This document shows positions 27,020 to 36,319 of a stretch of 64,000 nucleotides of DNA, in pieces. The translations under genes and the position numbers were made by a program. This stretch comes from an uncultured Pseudomonadales bacterium (GTDB taxonomy: Bacteria > Pseudomonadota > Gammaproteobacteria > Pseudomonadales > Azotimanducaceae): the NCBI GenBank assembly GCA_938017975.1, contig CALIKQ010000041.1, positions 55,124 to 119,123 on the forward strand. Direction: 5' to 3'. Position 1 is the stretch's first letter; the number at the start of each line of letters is the position of its first letter. The notes beneath the pieces are model-generated. The model was given only the letters and a program-made list of their open reading frames with translations. It searched no databases and was not told the origin of the DNA.

Positions 27020-28444
27020 ATGTTGACTAAAACCATCAAGCTCTCCTATTGGTTTGGGCAACTGGCTGAGGGTTTAAAAAACAGTGCTTTCAGTCTTTTG
27101 TTGCTGTTTTACTTCAATCAAGTCCTTGGTGTGTCGGGTACGCTTTGCGGTCTTGCATTAATGATTGCGACCACGATCGATGCTTTCACTGACCCGATGA
27201 TGGGCAGCATTTCAGACCATTGGAAGTCACGATGGGGTCGTAGGCATCCTTTTATGTATGCGTCCGCTCTGCCGCTGGCGGGTAGTTTTTATCTACTGTT
27301 TAATCCTTGGGTTACCGGTGATGGGCCGCTTTTTATATGGCTGCTTGTCTTTACCGTTCTGACGCGACTCTCGATGACGCTGTATCACGTCCCTCATCTT
27401 GCGCTGGGCGCAGAGCTGACCAAAGATTTTGATGAGCGTACCAGTATTGCGGCTTTTCGAATGATCTTTGGTGCCAGTGGCTGGCTGATTGTGGCGGGTC
27501 TAGGGTTTGGCTATTTCTTTGCAGCCTCCGATCAGTTCTCGAACGGTCAACTCAACCCTGCCGCTTACCCGCCGTTTGCTTTGCTTATCAGTGTCGGTAT
27601 CTTTGTTTCGATCATTGTGACTTGTGTGGGCACTCAGTCTTTGGTGCCAAGTTTGCCCAAAGCATCAGGGAACGGGCAGCGCGGTTTTAAAGAAATTGCC
27701 AGGGAGACTCTGGGAGCATTTGATAATCGATCATTCAGAGCATTGGTCGCATCGTTCATTTTGATCTCAGTGCCCGTCGGGATGAATGTTGCGCTTTCGC
27801 TTTATCTGAATACTTTTTTTTGGCAGCTTACCCCGGCCCAGGTGCCCCTGGTCTTGTTGGCGCAGTTCTGCTCAACGCTGATAGGTTATGCGCTCGCGCC
27901 TGCCTTGAGCAGGTATCTAGATAAGAAATTGGCGCTGATTTTCGGAGTATTGGTGTGGGCGATCGCGACGGCACTACCCTATTTACTGAGTTTTGTTGGC
28001 CTGTTTCCCGCGCTCGGCACGGTCTCGATGCTGATTGCGCTCATGGGCTTTGCGCTGATCGCAGGCATGGGGATCGCCCAACTTGTAGTAGCTGTCAATT
28101 CGATGATGGCGGACATTGCTGATGAGCATGAGCGCGATACAGGGCAGCGCAATGAAGGCATATTTTTTGGTGCTTTTGCGTTTATGAATAAAGCTGCAAC
28201 AGGAATTGGGAGTGGGTTGGGCGGCGCTGTGCTCGATCTCATCGATTGGCCGACGGGAACCGCAGTCAAGTCTGCGGCAGATGTGCCATCGGAAACCCTT
28301 TTTGCTCTGGCGCTTGCTGGTGGCCCTGTGGTTGCTCTGGCTTTTATTCCTTTTTATTACTTTATACGTCGATACAGTTTGGATCGCACACGCCTAGAAG
28401 AGATTCAGAAGGCGATTGGCAGTCAAGCTAAGTTGAGCGATTAA
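27020..28444 (+). CDS. GPH-family MFS symporter (second copy)
   Basis: 474 aa, about 12 membrane helices, with the GPH/MFS_2 pattern DAFTDPMMGSISDHWKSRWG followed by GRRHPFMY after helix 2, and LTKDFDERTSIAAFRM in the central region. It shares architecture with the transporter at 14289 but is clearly a distinct paralogue. Inner membrane; substrate unknown. ATG at 27020 lies 160 bp after the aminotransferase. Its 3' end overlaps the convergent amine-oxidase-like gene by 17 bp. Confidence 0.88.
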   Translation: MLTKTIKLSYWFGQLAEGLKNSAFSLLLLFYFNQVLGVSGTLCGLALMIATTIDAFTDPMMGSISDHWKSRWGRRHPFMYASALPLAGSFYLLFNPWVTGDGPLFIWLLVFTVLTRLSMTLYHVPHLALGAELTKDFDERTSIAAFRMIFGASGWLIVAGLGFGYFFAASDQFSNGQLNPAAYPPFALLISVGIFVSIIVTCVGTQSLVPSLPKASGNGQRGFKEIARETLGAFDNRSFRALVASFILISVPVGMNVALSLYLNTFFWQLTPAQVPLVLLAQFCSTLIGYALAPALSRYLDKKLALIFGVLVWAIATALPYLLSFVGLFPALGTVSMLIALMGFALIAGMGIAQLVVAVNSMMADIADEHERDTGQRNEGIFFGAFAFMNKAATGIGSGLGGAVLDLIDWPTGTAVKSAADVPSETLFALALAGGPVVALAFIPFYYFIRRYSLDRTRLEEIQKAIGSQAKLSD

Positions 28445-29678
28445 TAATTCGCTGAGCCATGGTGTCTCCGGCGTACAAGGCGCCTTCTATCCAGCCGGAC
28501 CAAATCGGAGTGACATCGCCGCTGCCAATTTGAAAGTTGGGGTTCTCAGCGCCAATGGCCCAGAGTAGGTCAATGGCGTGGGCTTGACCCGGTCGAATGG
28601 TCATCCACGCGCCGCGGGCCAAAGGATCCTCGATCCAGTGGTGAACGCGGAGCTCGGAGGTTTTTTGGGGGGGGAGGTCGACGGCATCAAATAGTTGATT
28701 GGAGGACTCAGGCGAGCTGAGTTGACTGTCTGCGATGATGCACCCTGCTGTGCCTGTTGCCTCCATGAAAGCAAGTGCAGGGGGTGCTGCCGAGATTCGA
28801 TCATCAAAAGCCGTTTCCGAATCAAACCAATATTTCGCGCTGCGATTCGCGTGTCCCCGCTGGCTTTCGTCTTTAGCCGCTTTGGTGACCTCTGGTGGCA
28901 GAGTGATTGCGCTCAAGACGTTAAAAGGTACCGAAAGGATTAGCGACGCACTTTGAAAGACAGCGCCGGTATTGGTTGTGGCGGTATAACCCTGTTGAGT
29001 AGCCGCAATTTTGTAGACTTTTTGATCAAACTCGACGCAGAGATTGGCTTGTTCAACGAGTGCAGTTGCCAATGATTGGGTTCCGCCGATCACTCGATAT
29101 TCAGGTGCGGTCAATGCTGTGAGCGTATCGCCAAACATGAAAAAGTCTCTCAGGATTCCGAGTGCACTGAAGGCTCTTGGATCTGCGCCGGTAAGTGTTG
29201 CTGTCCATGCGAGTAGGGCTTCTCGAGTCTCGGGAGAGGCCTGCAACTGATCGACGTAATCTTGGAAAGGTTGGTCCAAGTGCGCATTTGCTGGCGTGAT
29301 CCAAACATTTGGGTCGATCAGTTTGACTGCTTGATCAATCTCTCTGGTCAGTTCAATTAGCGCGGGATCTTGGGTCGAGGTTCGCTTTTGACGACCTCCT
29401 GAGACCAACCAAGTTTCCTCAGAGCCCGGCGTCTCCTGACAAACGTTGATGTTGTGCGCCGATAGCGCTTGCATCGCCCGCCAATGATGGTCCGGATGAA
29501 GGTACTCAGCCCCGCGTTCTTCGATTCGGTTGCCGAGCCTCATTGAGTGAGTGCGTCCGCCGATTCGATTAGATGCTTCAATGACAAGCACGTCAAAGCC
29601 CACGGCGGTCAACCTGCGAGCAGCGGATAAGCCAGTGAGTCCGGCGCCGATGATCAGAATGTCTGCAGAATTTTTCAC
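28428..29678 (-). CDS. FAD-dependent amine oxidase-like oxidoreductase
   Basis: 416 aa flavoprotein of the monoamine oxidase/phytoene desaturase superfamily. The dinucleotide-binding motif is GAGLTGLSAARRL (11-23), followed by Glu34 and RIGGRTHS, the second FAD contact. The C-terminal WIEGALYAGDTMAQRI corresponds to the FAD-binding end of amine oxidases. Substrate could be a primary/secondary amine or another hydride donor. The start is GTG at 29678 with only a weak upstream site. The last 17 bp overlap the convergent symporter gene. Confidence 0.88.
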   Translation of the reverse strand: MKNSADILIIGAGLTGLSAARRLTAVGFDVLVIEASNRIGGRTHSMRLGNRIEERGAEYLHPDHHWRAMQALSAHNINVCQETPGSEETWLVSGGRQKRTSTQDPALIELTREIDQAVKLIDPNVWITPANAHLDQPFQDYVDQLQASPETREALLAWTATLTGADPRAFSALGILRDFFMFGDTLTALTAPEYRVIGGTQSLATALVEQANLCVEFDQKVYKIAATQQGYTATTNTGAVFQSASLILSVPFNVLSAITLPPEVTKAAKDESQRGHANRSAKYWFDSETAFDDRISAAPPALAFMEATGTAGCIIADSQLSSPESSNQLFDAVDLPPQKTSELRVHHWIEDPLARGAWMTIRPGQAHAIDLLWAIGAENPNFQIGSGDVTPIWSGWIEGALYAGDTMAQRIINRST

Positions 29679-30073
29679 GTGGTTTTGCTCTGCGCGAACG
29701 GTGGTATGAGCGCTCAGTATATCGGTATCTTTTAGGGCGGAGTAAATTCAAACTTTTTTTAAAGCTTACTGGGCGAGCTACCCTGCCAGGCTCCAATGGT
29801 TCAGTGCACATTTGATGGGCTGATTTTTAGGGCGATGAGCGCATCCTGTCCTTGAACCATTGTGACCATGCTACAACTGGAGATCGAACCTCACTCAAAG
29901 GTGATTGGTATCTCTCCCTCAAAAATTGATTCTTCAGGCCAAGCGTAGATTTGGGCTGGTTCGCACAGCAGCTCGAATCCCTGTGAGCTGATGGTTTGAC
30001 CGTCGATTCACAAGACCAGTGGTCATTGACAATTTGGGGTCCCACCGAAATTTGTTTGCTCCGGCGGTCTTTC
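29679..30073. other. Intergenic region, no convincing gene
   Basis: 395 bp between the second LLM gene and the amine-oxidase-like gene, both minus strand. Short open frames on both strands have no family resemblance or ribosome binding sites. I saw no hairpin with a U tract or clear promoter. Confidence 0.45.
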
Positions 30074-30991
30074 CTAACGAAGGATGTGGTCTATCAACAA
30101 CCCGCGCGTGTTCGCCTGTTCCTCCGGCTGAGTTGCAAAAATCGAGGCTGCATAGTCGGTCACACCAGCAGCATTCAGCGCTTCGAGCTGATCGCGCACT
30201 TGAGCTGCAGATCCAACCAGCGCAATATCGCCAGGATGCTTGACGCCTTCTCGCTCAAACATGGCCCGATAAGAGGGCAGCTCAGCGTAGAAAGCGAGGC
30301 GCTGAGTAATGAGTGCTCGAATGCGATCAGGTTGATCTGTAACGCAAATGGGTAACGTCGCAAGGATTCTAGGGGGTGGACGTCCCGCCCGATCGGCAGC
30401 TTCTGTCAGTTTTGGTTTAATGTGACTGGCAATGGTTTTTGGGCCTACCCAGGCTAGGGTGGTGCCGCCGGTTCGGTGGCCTGCAACCCTCAACGCTTGG
30501 GGACCGAGTGCGGCGACGAGCACCTCAGGTGCTTGCTTGGGCTTCTGGAAGAATGCGCCCTCACAGCTATAGTGGTTCCCTTGGTGGGAGACCTGTCCCG
30601 TTTCAAGCAGGGGCATTAAAATTGATAGGTAGTCCCTGAGATGCCCAATCGGTTTTTCAAACGCCAGTCCCATGGCCTCCATCATAACCTGGTGCGAAAG
30701 TCCGATGCCGAGTGTTAGTCTGCCTTGGCAAGCTTGATGGGCGGTCAGTGTTTGTCCAGCCAGCGTCATTGGATGCCTTGGAAAGGTAGGCACGATCGCT
30801 GTACCAAGCTCTATGTCGGGAACCGTGGCGCCAACAAGGCTGAGCACTGTTAATGCATCAAAGCCGCCGCTTGGATGCTCGGCAAGCCAGTAACTGCTGA
30901 AACCGTCTAGCGCCGCTTGTTGCGCGTCTTGTTGAATGCCCTCTATCGAAGCCCGTTGCACTAGCCCGGTACCATTGATACCTATTTTCAA
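30074..30991 (-). CDS. LLM class flavin/F420-type oxidoreductase (second copy)
   Basis: About 306 aa luciferase-like TIM barrel. IGINGTGLVQRASIEGIQQD and GRLTLGIGLSHQVMMEAMGL are typical of the putative F420-dependent LLM subgroup; VAALGPQALRVAGHRTGGT follows. I chose TTG at 30991, giving MKIGING, because AGGGGAG (complement of 30998-31004) lies 6 nt upstream. The neighbouring ATG at 30997 directly abuts that site. The frame is open further upstream to 31219, but that part overlaps the divergent response regulator gene and has no domain, so it is not coding. Cofactor (F420 or FMN) and substrate are unknown. Confidence 0.85.
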   Translation of the reverse strand: MKIGINGTGLVQRASIEGIQQDAQQAALDGFSSYWLAEHPSGGFDALTVLSLVGATVPDIELGTAIVPTFPRHPMTLAGQTLTAHQACQGRLTLGIGLSHQVMMEAMGLAFEKPIGHLRDYLSILMPLLETGQVSHQGNHYSCEGAFFQKPKQAPEVLVAALGPQALRVAGHRTGGTTLAWVGPKTIASHIKPKLTEAADRAGRPPPRILATLPICVTDQPDRIRALITQRLAFYAELPSYRAMFEREGVKHPGDIALVGSAAQVRDQLEALNAAGVTDYAASIFATQPEEQANTRGLLIDHILR

Positions 30992-30997
30992 CGCCAT

Positions 30998-31004
30998 CTC
31001 CCCT
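30998..31004 (-). promoter_or_regulatory. Ribosome binding site suggesting a TTG start
   Basis: AGGGGAG touches ATG 30997 with no spacer but is 6 nt from TTG 30991, which favours the TTG. Confidence 0.5.
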
Positions 31005-31101
31005 GTGCTTACCATGCTATAGTCGGATAAGGCTCGCACATGTCGGGCAAGAGTCATAGGGGTGAGCGCCAATCTTCGATAAGCCCCGAATATCGGATGT
31101 T

Positions 31102-31107
31102 GAGGAA
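31102..31107 (+). promoter_or_regulatory. Ribosome binding site deciding a GTG start
   Basis: GAGGAA 8 nt before GTG 31116 of the response regulator gene. Confidence 0.6.
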
Positions 31108-31115
31108 CGACGATC

Positions 31116-31859
31116 GTGGCCATAGATTTTGAGTTTTTGGACAGTTTTGAACGTAAACGCGTCCTGATTGTTGATGACGACAGCTTCATCTTGGGCGTAC
31201 TTGAGAAGTTGCTCAACATGCTCGGGATCGAGTCAGTGTTGAGGGCGGGCGATGGCGATGAAGCTTTGACCTTGCTGTCAGAGCAAGCTGTGGATTTAGT
31301 AATTTCCGACGTTCAGATGCCAAATTTGGATGGCCTGTCGATGCTGAAACAGATTCGAATGGGTCGCACCGGCGCGCCTTCGAATTTACCCTGCATCGTC
31401 GTCACAAGTCTCGATGAAGAGGCGGTTTTGGTTGCCGCCATGCGGCTTGATGCGAACGGGTTCGTTCAAAAACCGTTTAAAACCCCGATGTTGATTAAGC
31501 GACTGCTGATTGCTTTGTCAGAAACAATTGTTGAGATGCCCGGTCACCCTTACTCAGATGTTGTGATTGATTTAGAACAGGTGGCGCTGACTGGATCTGT
31601 CCATTCAACAGGGCAATCGCATCAATCTCAACACATCCCGCTTGAAAGAGATGAAAAGTACACCTTGGTCTCCTTGTTTCAACTCCGATCTGACATGCAA
31701 TTGGCTGAGGATATCAAAACCAAAAGCGGCACTGTTTTGTTGTCTGCTGGATTTACGCTCAATGAGGCGAGGGTGCATCGGATGTGGGAACTCGAGAAAA
31801 ATTTAGAAAAAACCAGCTTTAGAGTCGTCGGTGGCTGGAACATGGGCGGCGGATCTTGA
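31116..31859 (+). CDS. Response regulator, REC domain with an RpfG-like C-terminal segment
   Basis: 247 aa. Residues 15-135 form a complete receiver domain: acidic pocket DDD (20-22), phospho-acceptor D65 in ISDVQMPNLDG, conserved Thr97 in VVTSL and Lys119 in QKPFKTP. The last about 60 residues (LVSLFQLRSDMQLAEDI...GTVLLSAGFTLNEARVHRMW) resemble the short PilZ/HD-GYP-adjacent segment found in some regulators, but there is no HD-GYP, GGDEF or DNA-binding domain. It probably acts by protein contact. Start is GTG at 31116 with GAGGAA (31102-31107) 8 nt upstream. No histidine kinase is adjacent. Divergent from the LLM gene. Confidence 0.88.
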   Translation: MAIDFEFLDSFERKRVLIVDDDSFILGVLEKLLNMLGIESVLRAGDGDEALTLLSEQAVDLVISDVQMPNLDGLSMLKQIRMGRTGAPSNLPCIVVTSLDEEAVLVAAMRLDANGFVQKPFKTPMLIKRLLIALSETIVEMPGHPYSDVVIDLEQVALTGSVHSTGQSHQSQHIPLERDEKYTLVSLFQLRSDMQLAEDIKTKSGTVLLSAGFTLNEARVHRMWELEKNLEKTSFRVVGGWNMGGGS

Positions 31860-31959
31860 TCCCGCTTGAGGGCTTCTAGGTGAGGTTAATTTTAGATTGT
31901 CTCTATGGAAGCGATAGATTGTTCAATCGAAGGTTAAAAACAGAGATTCGAGGTTGAGT

Positions 31960-34410
31960 ATGAGAAAAGAAATGGACGCAAAACGGATAGAGTCAATGAT
32001 TGAGGGTTTGTCTCTGGATCAAAAAATTACGCTCGTCTCAGGCGCCAGTCTTTGGAGAACGCAACCGATTGTTGAGCAGGGTATTCCTGTTCTTAAAATG
32101 AGTGATGGTCCCAATGGCGTGAGAGGGGATGGAGGAAGCAGCGCTGCGTCCTTTCCAGTGGGCATTTGTATGGGAGCGACTTGGAACAAAGCGCTTATTG
32201 AAGCGACGGGCGTCGCTATCGCTGAGGAAGCCAAGTCAAAAGATGTTCAGGTGGTCTTGGGCCCAACCATCAACTTACACAGAACGCCTCTGGGTGGGCG
32301 TAATTTTGAGTGTTACTCGGAGGACCCTGTTCTTTCGGGTGAGCTCGCTGCTGCGTTTACGACGGGGGTTCAAAGCCAGGGCGTTGGTGCCTGTTTGAAG
32401 CATTTCGTTTGTAATGATTCAGAGTTTGAGCGACATACCATCTCTGTCGAACTCGATCAGCGAACGCTGCGAGAGGTGTATTTAAAGCCGTTTCAGATAG
32501 CGATTGAAAAGAGCCAGCCATGGACGTTGATGGCGGCTTATAACAGGATTAACGGCATCTATGCCTGCTCCCATCATGAGCTGTTGAATGAAATCTTGAA
32601 GGGTGAATGGGGGTTTGAGGGGCTGGTTATTTCTGATTGGTTTGCTGCCAAGGAAACCATTGCGAATGCGCTTGGGGGCCTGGACCTGGAAATGCCTGGT
32701 CCGAGCAAAGTTTGGGGCGCTGATCTACGCAGTGCGGTGGATGCAGGAGATGTGCCCGAGGCTGTCATTGATGACAAAGTTCGGCGCTTGCTGCGGGTGC
32801 TGGCCTGGAGTGGACGGTTTGATCATCCTGAGGAGAAGCCCGAGTCAAGTATTGATGTTGAGATCCATCGCTCGGTGGCTTATCAAACCGCTTCCGAGGG
32901 AATGGTGCTGCTGAAGAATCAAGGCGTGTTGCCGTTCCAGTCAGATAACATCCGGAAACTTGCGGTCATTGGCCCCAACGTGAAGCAGTTCCGAATTATG
33001 GGTGGCGGCTCTTCGTCCCTAAAACCGCATTACATCAGTGCACCGCTTGACGCACTGTCCGATAAGTTCCCAAACATGGACATCGCTTGGCAGACGGGAT
33101 GCCCGACTTATAAATATATACCTGGCCCTGATTCGGCTTTGCTTTCTCCCGCCTTAGGGAATGACCCTAAAATGGCGCCAGGTTTGCGAGTAAAATTTTT
33201 TAGAGATATAGCGCTTCAGGACGTGATTCGCGAACGCGTCATCGGTCAATCTACGGTTCATGCATCGCTCCTTGCCGGCTCAGCCAAGGCCATGACCCTC
33301 GAGGGCTTTTATCACTGTCCGAGCTCAGGTCGATACACCTTTGGCTTGCTTTCGACAGGACGCTGCCGCATGTCGGTGAATGGCCAAGAAATTATTGATA
33401 ACTGGACTTCCCCAGAGCCCGGGGATGCTTTCTTTATGCAGGGGACCAGCGAGGTCCGAGCGGAGTTATTGCTTGAGGCGGGTGAAAAGATATTTTTAGA
33501 GATGGTATTCGAAGCAAATCCGGAAGCGATGTTCAAAGGGCTAAGGTACGGAATTTTAGAGCCCCAGTTCGATGACCCCATCTCGGAGGCAGTGACGTTG
33601 GCAGCGGCTGCTGATGCTTGTCTTTTGATGGTCGGCACCAATGATGACTGGGAAACCGAAGGTAATGATCGAGACAGTCTTGACCTGCCAGGTGATCAGG
33701 ATTTACTCATCGAGCGTGTGCTTGCGGTGAATCCAAACACCGTCGTCATTAACAACAGCGGTGCACCCATCGCCATGCCTTGGGAGCCAGTTGCCCCAGC
33801 TATCTTGCAGTGTTGGTTTGCAGGACAGGAGCTCGGTCGAGCGTTGGTTGATGTGCTCTTTGGAGATGTTAATCCGTCTGGTCGTCTGCCCTTGTCGTTT
33901 CCTCGCGAGATCGAGGATATGCCAGCGGCTGGCCATTATCCCGGTTCAGATGGCCAAGTAACCTATGGCGAGGGTTTGGAAATCGGTTACCGGGGGTATG
34001 CAGCTCGCAATCAAGCGCCCCTGTTTGCTTTCGGGCATGGCTTGTCCTACACCACCTTTGGTTATGCCAACCTCGTGATATCGAAACTGGGTGAAGAGGG
34101 TGGCGCGCAGCTAGCTGTCGATGTGACCAATACTGGCACCGTAGTAGGCCAAGATGTGGTCCAGGTCTACGCCAAGTATTTGAACAGTCCAGTGGATCGT
34201 CCAGCGTTAATGTTGGTTGGCTTCGAAAAAGTGGTGTTAATGCCGGGCGAGACCACTCGAGTGCTTTGCGATATCGCCGCAGACCGTTTCAGCTATTGGG
34301 ACGTCGCGACTAAAAAGTTCAAGGCGGAGTCCGGCGCCTGTGAGCTTTTCATCGGTGCCTCAGCTGCCGAATTAACCGTGTCAGGCACGATTGATTTTGC
34401 ACCTATTTAA
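31960..34410 (+). CDS. Glycoside hydrolase family 3 beta-glucosidase with PA14 insert
   Basis: 816 aa. The N-terminal TIM barrel contains KMSDGPNGVRG (46-56), KHFVCND (148-154) and nucleophile D226 in GLVISDW. A second alpha/beta sandwich domain starts at about 305 (LLKNQGVLPF). A PA14-type insert (about 390-520, YTFGLLSTGRCRMSVNGQ) and a C-terminal fibronectin-III-like domain (about 715-815) complete the usual beta-glucosidase layout. No signal peptide, so it is probably cytoplasmic and acts on imported oligosaccharides or glycosides. ATG 31960 has GAGG 6 nt upstream; the in-frame TTG at 31954 abuts that site. Confidence 0.93.
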   Translation: MRKEMDAKRIESMIEGLSLDQKITLVSGASLWRTQPIVEQGIPVLKMSDGPNGVRGDGGSSAASFPVGICMGATWNKALIEATGVAIAEEAKSKDVQVVLGPTINLHRTPLGGRNFECYSEDPVLSGELAAAFTTGVQSQGVGACLKHFVCNDSEFERHTISVELDQRTLREVYLKPFQIAIEKSQPWTLMAAYNRINGIYACSHHELLNEILKGEWGFEGLVISDWFAAKETIANALGGLDLEMPGPSKVWGADLRSAVDAGDVPEAVIDDKVRRLLRVLAWSGRFDHPEEKPESSIDVEIHRSVAYQTASEGMVLLKNQGVLPFQSDNIRKLAVIGPNVKQFRIMGGGSSSLKPHYISAPLDALSDKFPNMDIAWQTGCPTYKYIPGPDSALLSPALGNDPKMAPGLRVKFFRDIALQDVIRERVIGQSTVHASLLAGSAKAMTLEGFYHCPSSGRYTFGLLSTGRCRMSVNGQEIIDNWTSPEPGDAFFMQGTSEVRAELLLEAGEKIFLEMVFEANPEAMFKGLRYGILEPQFDDPISEAVTLAAAADACLLMVGTNDDWETEGNDRDSLDLPGDQDLLIERVLAVNPNTVVINNSGAPIAMPWEPVAPAILQCWFAGQELGRALVDVLFGDVNPSGRLPLSFPREIEDMPAAGHYPGSDGQVTYGEGLEIGYRGYAARNQAPLFAFGHGLSYTTFGYANLVISKLGEEGGAQLAVDVTNTGTVVGQDVVQVYAKYLNSPVDRPALMLVGFEKVVLMPGETTRVLCDIAADRFSYWDVATKKFKAESGACELFIGASAAELTVSGTIDFAPI

Positions 34411-34421
34411 GCCAAGCGGGT

Positions 34422-36236
34422 CTATGCCTTGAATGCTAATCCGTCAAAGGTGCCATTGGATCGCCATGCTCTCAGGTAATCGAAGTAAGCAGTTGCGCCA
34501 TGGGGATAACCCACATGGTACTGAGCCCCCGGTCCCGGAGTTTGGCCCTCATTGTTGTAGTAGCCCGGGGTGCAGTCCTGGGCGCCGAGCATTCTTCCAG
34601 GGCCTGAAAGCAATAATTCAAGCCAGGCCGCTTCGGCTTCCTCGGTTACTTCAACCTCGCGGTAGCCACCATCAATGGCGTGTTTGACAATGCAGGCAAT
34701 GGTTTGCCCAGATTCTGTTAAGTTGTGAGGCACATTAGAGATCAGGTTTGCGCCCTGAGTAGGTTGGACAATGAACGCATTTGGAAACCCGTGAGCGTGG
34801 GTGCCGTGCTTCGTGCGCATACCGTTTTGCCAATGATCGGATAGCTTCAGGCCAGCCTTGCCCGTCAGATCAAATCCGGCCCGGCGTTTGTACTCTGTGC
34901 CTACCTCAAATCCAGAGGCATAGATCAGGCAGTCGAGAGGGTATTCTTTACCATTGGCAACGACACCGGTTTCGGTGATCTCAGTGACGCCCTGACCATC
35001 GGTATGAACGAGTTCAACCCCGGGTTGGTTATAGCTATCGAGATACTCATCGTGAAAACAGGGTCGTTTACACAGCTGGCGGTACCAAGCTTTGAGTCCG
35101 TCCGCAGTTTTCGGGTCTTCGACAATGGCGTCAACCCGAGCTCTGATTTCGTTCATTTTTTCGAAATCAGAGTCTTCCCAAGCGAGCATCATGTTTTTTG
35201 GCGTCCGCTTCTCTTGAGGCAAGGATCCGATACGTTCACGGATGCGTCTTGATAAATCTGTCCAACCATCTTTAACAAGGTCTTCCTTTGCCATTCCGCC
35301 GGTTTGATTGGCGGTAAAGTTCTCAAGCCATCGTTGCTGCCAGCCTTCGGTTGCGATCTCCTCAAACCACTCTGGATCGGTGGGTTGATTATCCCGGATA
35401 TCGACCGATGAGGGGGTCCTCTGAAACACGGCTAGGTACTGGCAGGCTTTTGCCAAATGCGGAACACACTGCACGCTGGTCGCTCCGGTCCCGATTATGC
35501 CGACGCGCTTATCTTGAAGACCAACCATCAAACCGCCCTCTGGGTCTCCGCCTGTATAGTCGTAGTCCCAGCGGCTGGTGTGGAAGGCATGGCCTTTGAA
35601 GCTTTCGATGCCAGGGATGCCAGGTAGTTTTGGAACGTGCAGGGGGCCTGTACCCAGGCCGATGAATTGACTGGTAAAACAATCGCCACGGTTGGTTTTG
35701 ATCTGCCAAGCGCTTCGCTCATCGAGCCATCTCAGGTCAGTCACAACCGTATGAAAAAGCGCTTGCTCGTACAAATTAAATTGATTCCCAATGTTTTGGC
35801 AGTGAGCAAGAATTTCCGGAGCGTGGGCGTACTTCTCGGTTGGCATGTGGCCAGTCTCTTCGAGCAGCGGCATATAAACGAACGATGCCGTGTCACACTG
35901 GGCGCCGGGGTAACGATTCCAATACCAGGTGCCACCGAAATCGCCACCTTTTTCAATAATTCGGACGTCCTCGATGCCGAGCTCTTTAAGGCGTGCGCCG
36001 GTGACAAGTCCTGCAAAGCCGCCACCAACAAAAGAGAAAGTCACATGATCTGTGAGTGGTTCTCTGGATTGAATCGGGGTGTAGGGATCCTCTAGATAAT
36101 GCTCGAATTGATCGGCGATTTGAATATATTGAGCGTTACCATCGGCCCTGAGTCTTTTGTCGCGCTCCTCCAAATATTTTTTCTGTAGCGCAGCTTTTTC
36201 GACTGGATCAATAGGGGTTTGATGCTTTTGGGACAT
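34422..36236 (-). CDS. Flavin-binding monooxygenase, Baeyer-Villiger type
   Basis: 604 aa with two Rossmann folds: FAD motif GGGFAG (71-76) and NADPH motif GTGATS (249-254). The Baeyer-Villiger fingerprint FxGxxxHxxxW is present at 213-223 (F213, G215, H219, W223), and GGTWYWNRYPGAQCD (101-115) is typical of type I BVMOs. It should insert oxygen next to a ketone to give an ester or lactone; steroid, cyclic and aliphatic ketones are all possible. The longer N-terminus (about 65 aa before the FAD motif) is like cyclopentadecanone/steroid monooxygenases. AAAGG precedes the ATG by 8 nt. It lies 72 bp downstream of nhaC on the same strand. Confidence 0.93.
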   Translation of the reverse strand: MSQKHQTPIDPVEKAALQKKYLEERDKRLRADGNAQYIQIADQFEHYLEDPYTPIQSREPLTDHVTFSFVGGGFAGLVTGARLKELGIEDVRIIEKGGDFGGTWYWNRYPGAQCDTASFVYMPLLEETGHMPTEKYAHAPEILAHCQNIGNQFNLYEQALFHTVVTDLRWLDERSAWQIKTNRGDCFTSQFIGLGTGPLHVPKLPGIPGIESFKGHAFHTSRWDYDYTGGDPEGGLMVGLQDKRVGIIGTGATSVQCVPHLAKACQYLAVFQRTPSSVDIRDNQPTDPEWFEEIATEGWQQRWLENFTANQTGGMAKEDLVKDGWTDLSRRIRERIGSLPQEKRTPKNMMLAWEDSDFEKMNEIRARVDAIVEDPKTADGLKAWYRQLCKRPCFHDEYLDSYNQPGVELVHTDGQGVTEITETGVVANGKEYPLDCLIYASGFEVGTEYKRRAGFDLTGKAGLKLSDHWQNGMRTKHGTHAHGFPNAFIVQPTQGANLISNVPHNLTESGQTIACIVKHAIDGGYREVEVTEEAEAAWLELLLSGPGRMLGAQDCTPGYYNNEGQTPGPGAQYHVGYPHGATAYFDYLRAWRSNGTFDGLAFKA

Positions 36237-36290
36237 AAATAGGGCCTTTCGTTAACGCCGGTCGGTCGAGCATCAGCATACCATGACAAT

Positions 36291-36319
36291 CTCGAGTTGA
36301 GGATCGACTCAAGCTCGAG
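36291..36319 (-). repeat. Inverted repeat at the nhaC stop codon
   Basis: CTCGAGTTGAG (36291-36301) pairs with CTCAAGCTCGAG (36308-36319) apart from one bulged G, with a 6-nt loop. It spans the end of the antiporter gene and lies 55 bp before the BVMO start. No U tract follows, so it is not a standard terminator; it could protect or attenuate the transcript. Confidence 0.5.

Noticed and set aside
30992..31219. N-terminal extension of the second LLM gene
   Set aside because: Overlaps the divergent response regulator and has no domain; a ribosome site supports a start at 30991.
35637..36095. Plus-strand frame of 152 codons
   Set aside because: Antisense to the FAD-binding part of the BVMO; not protein-like.
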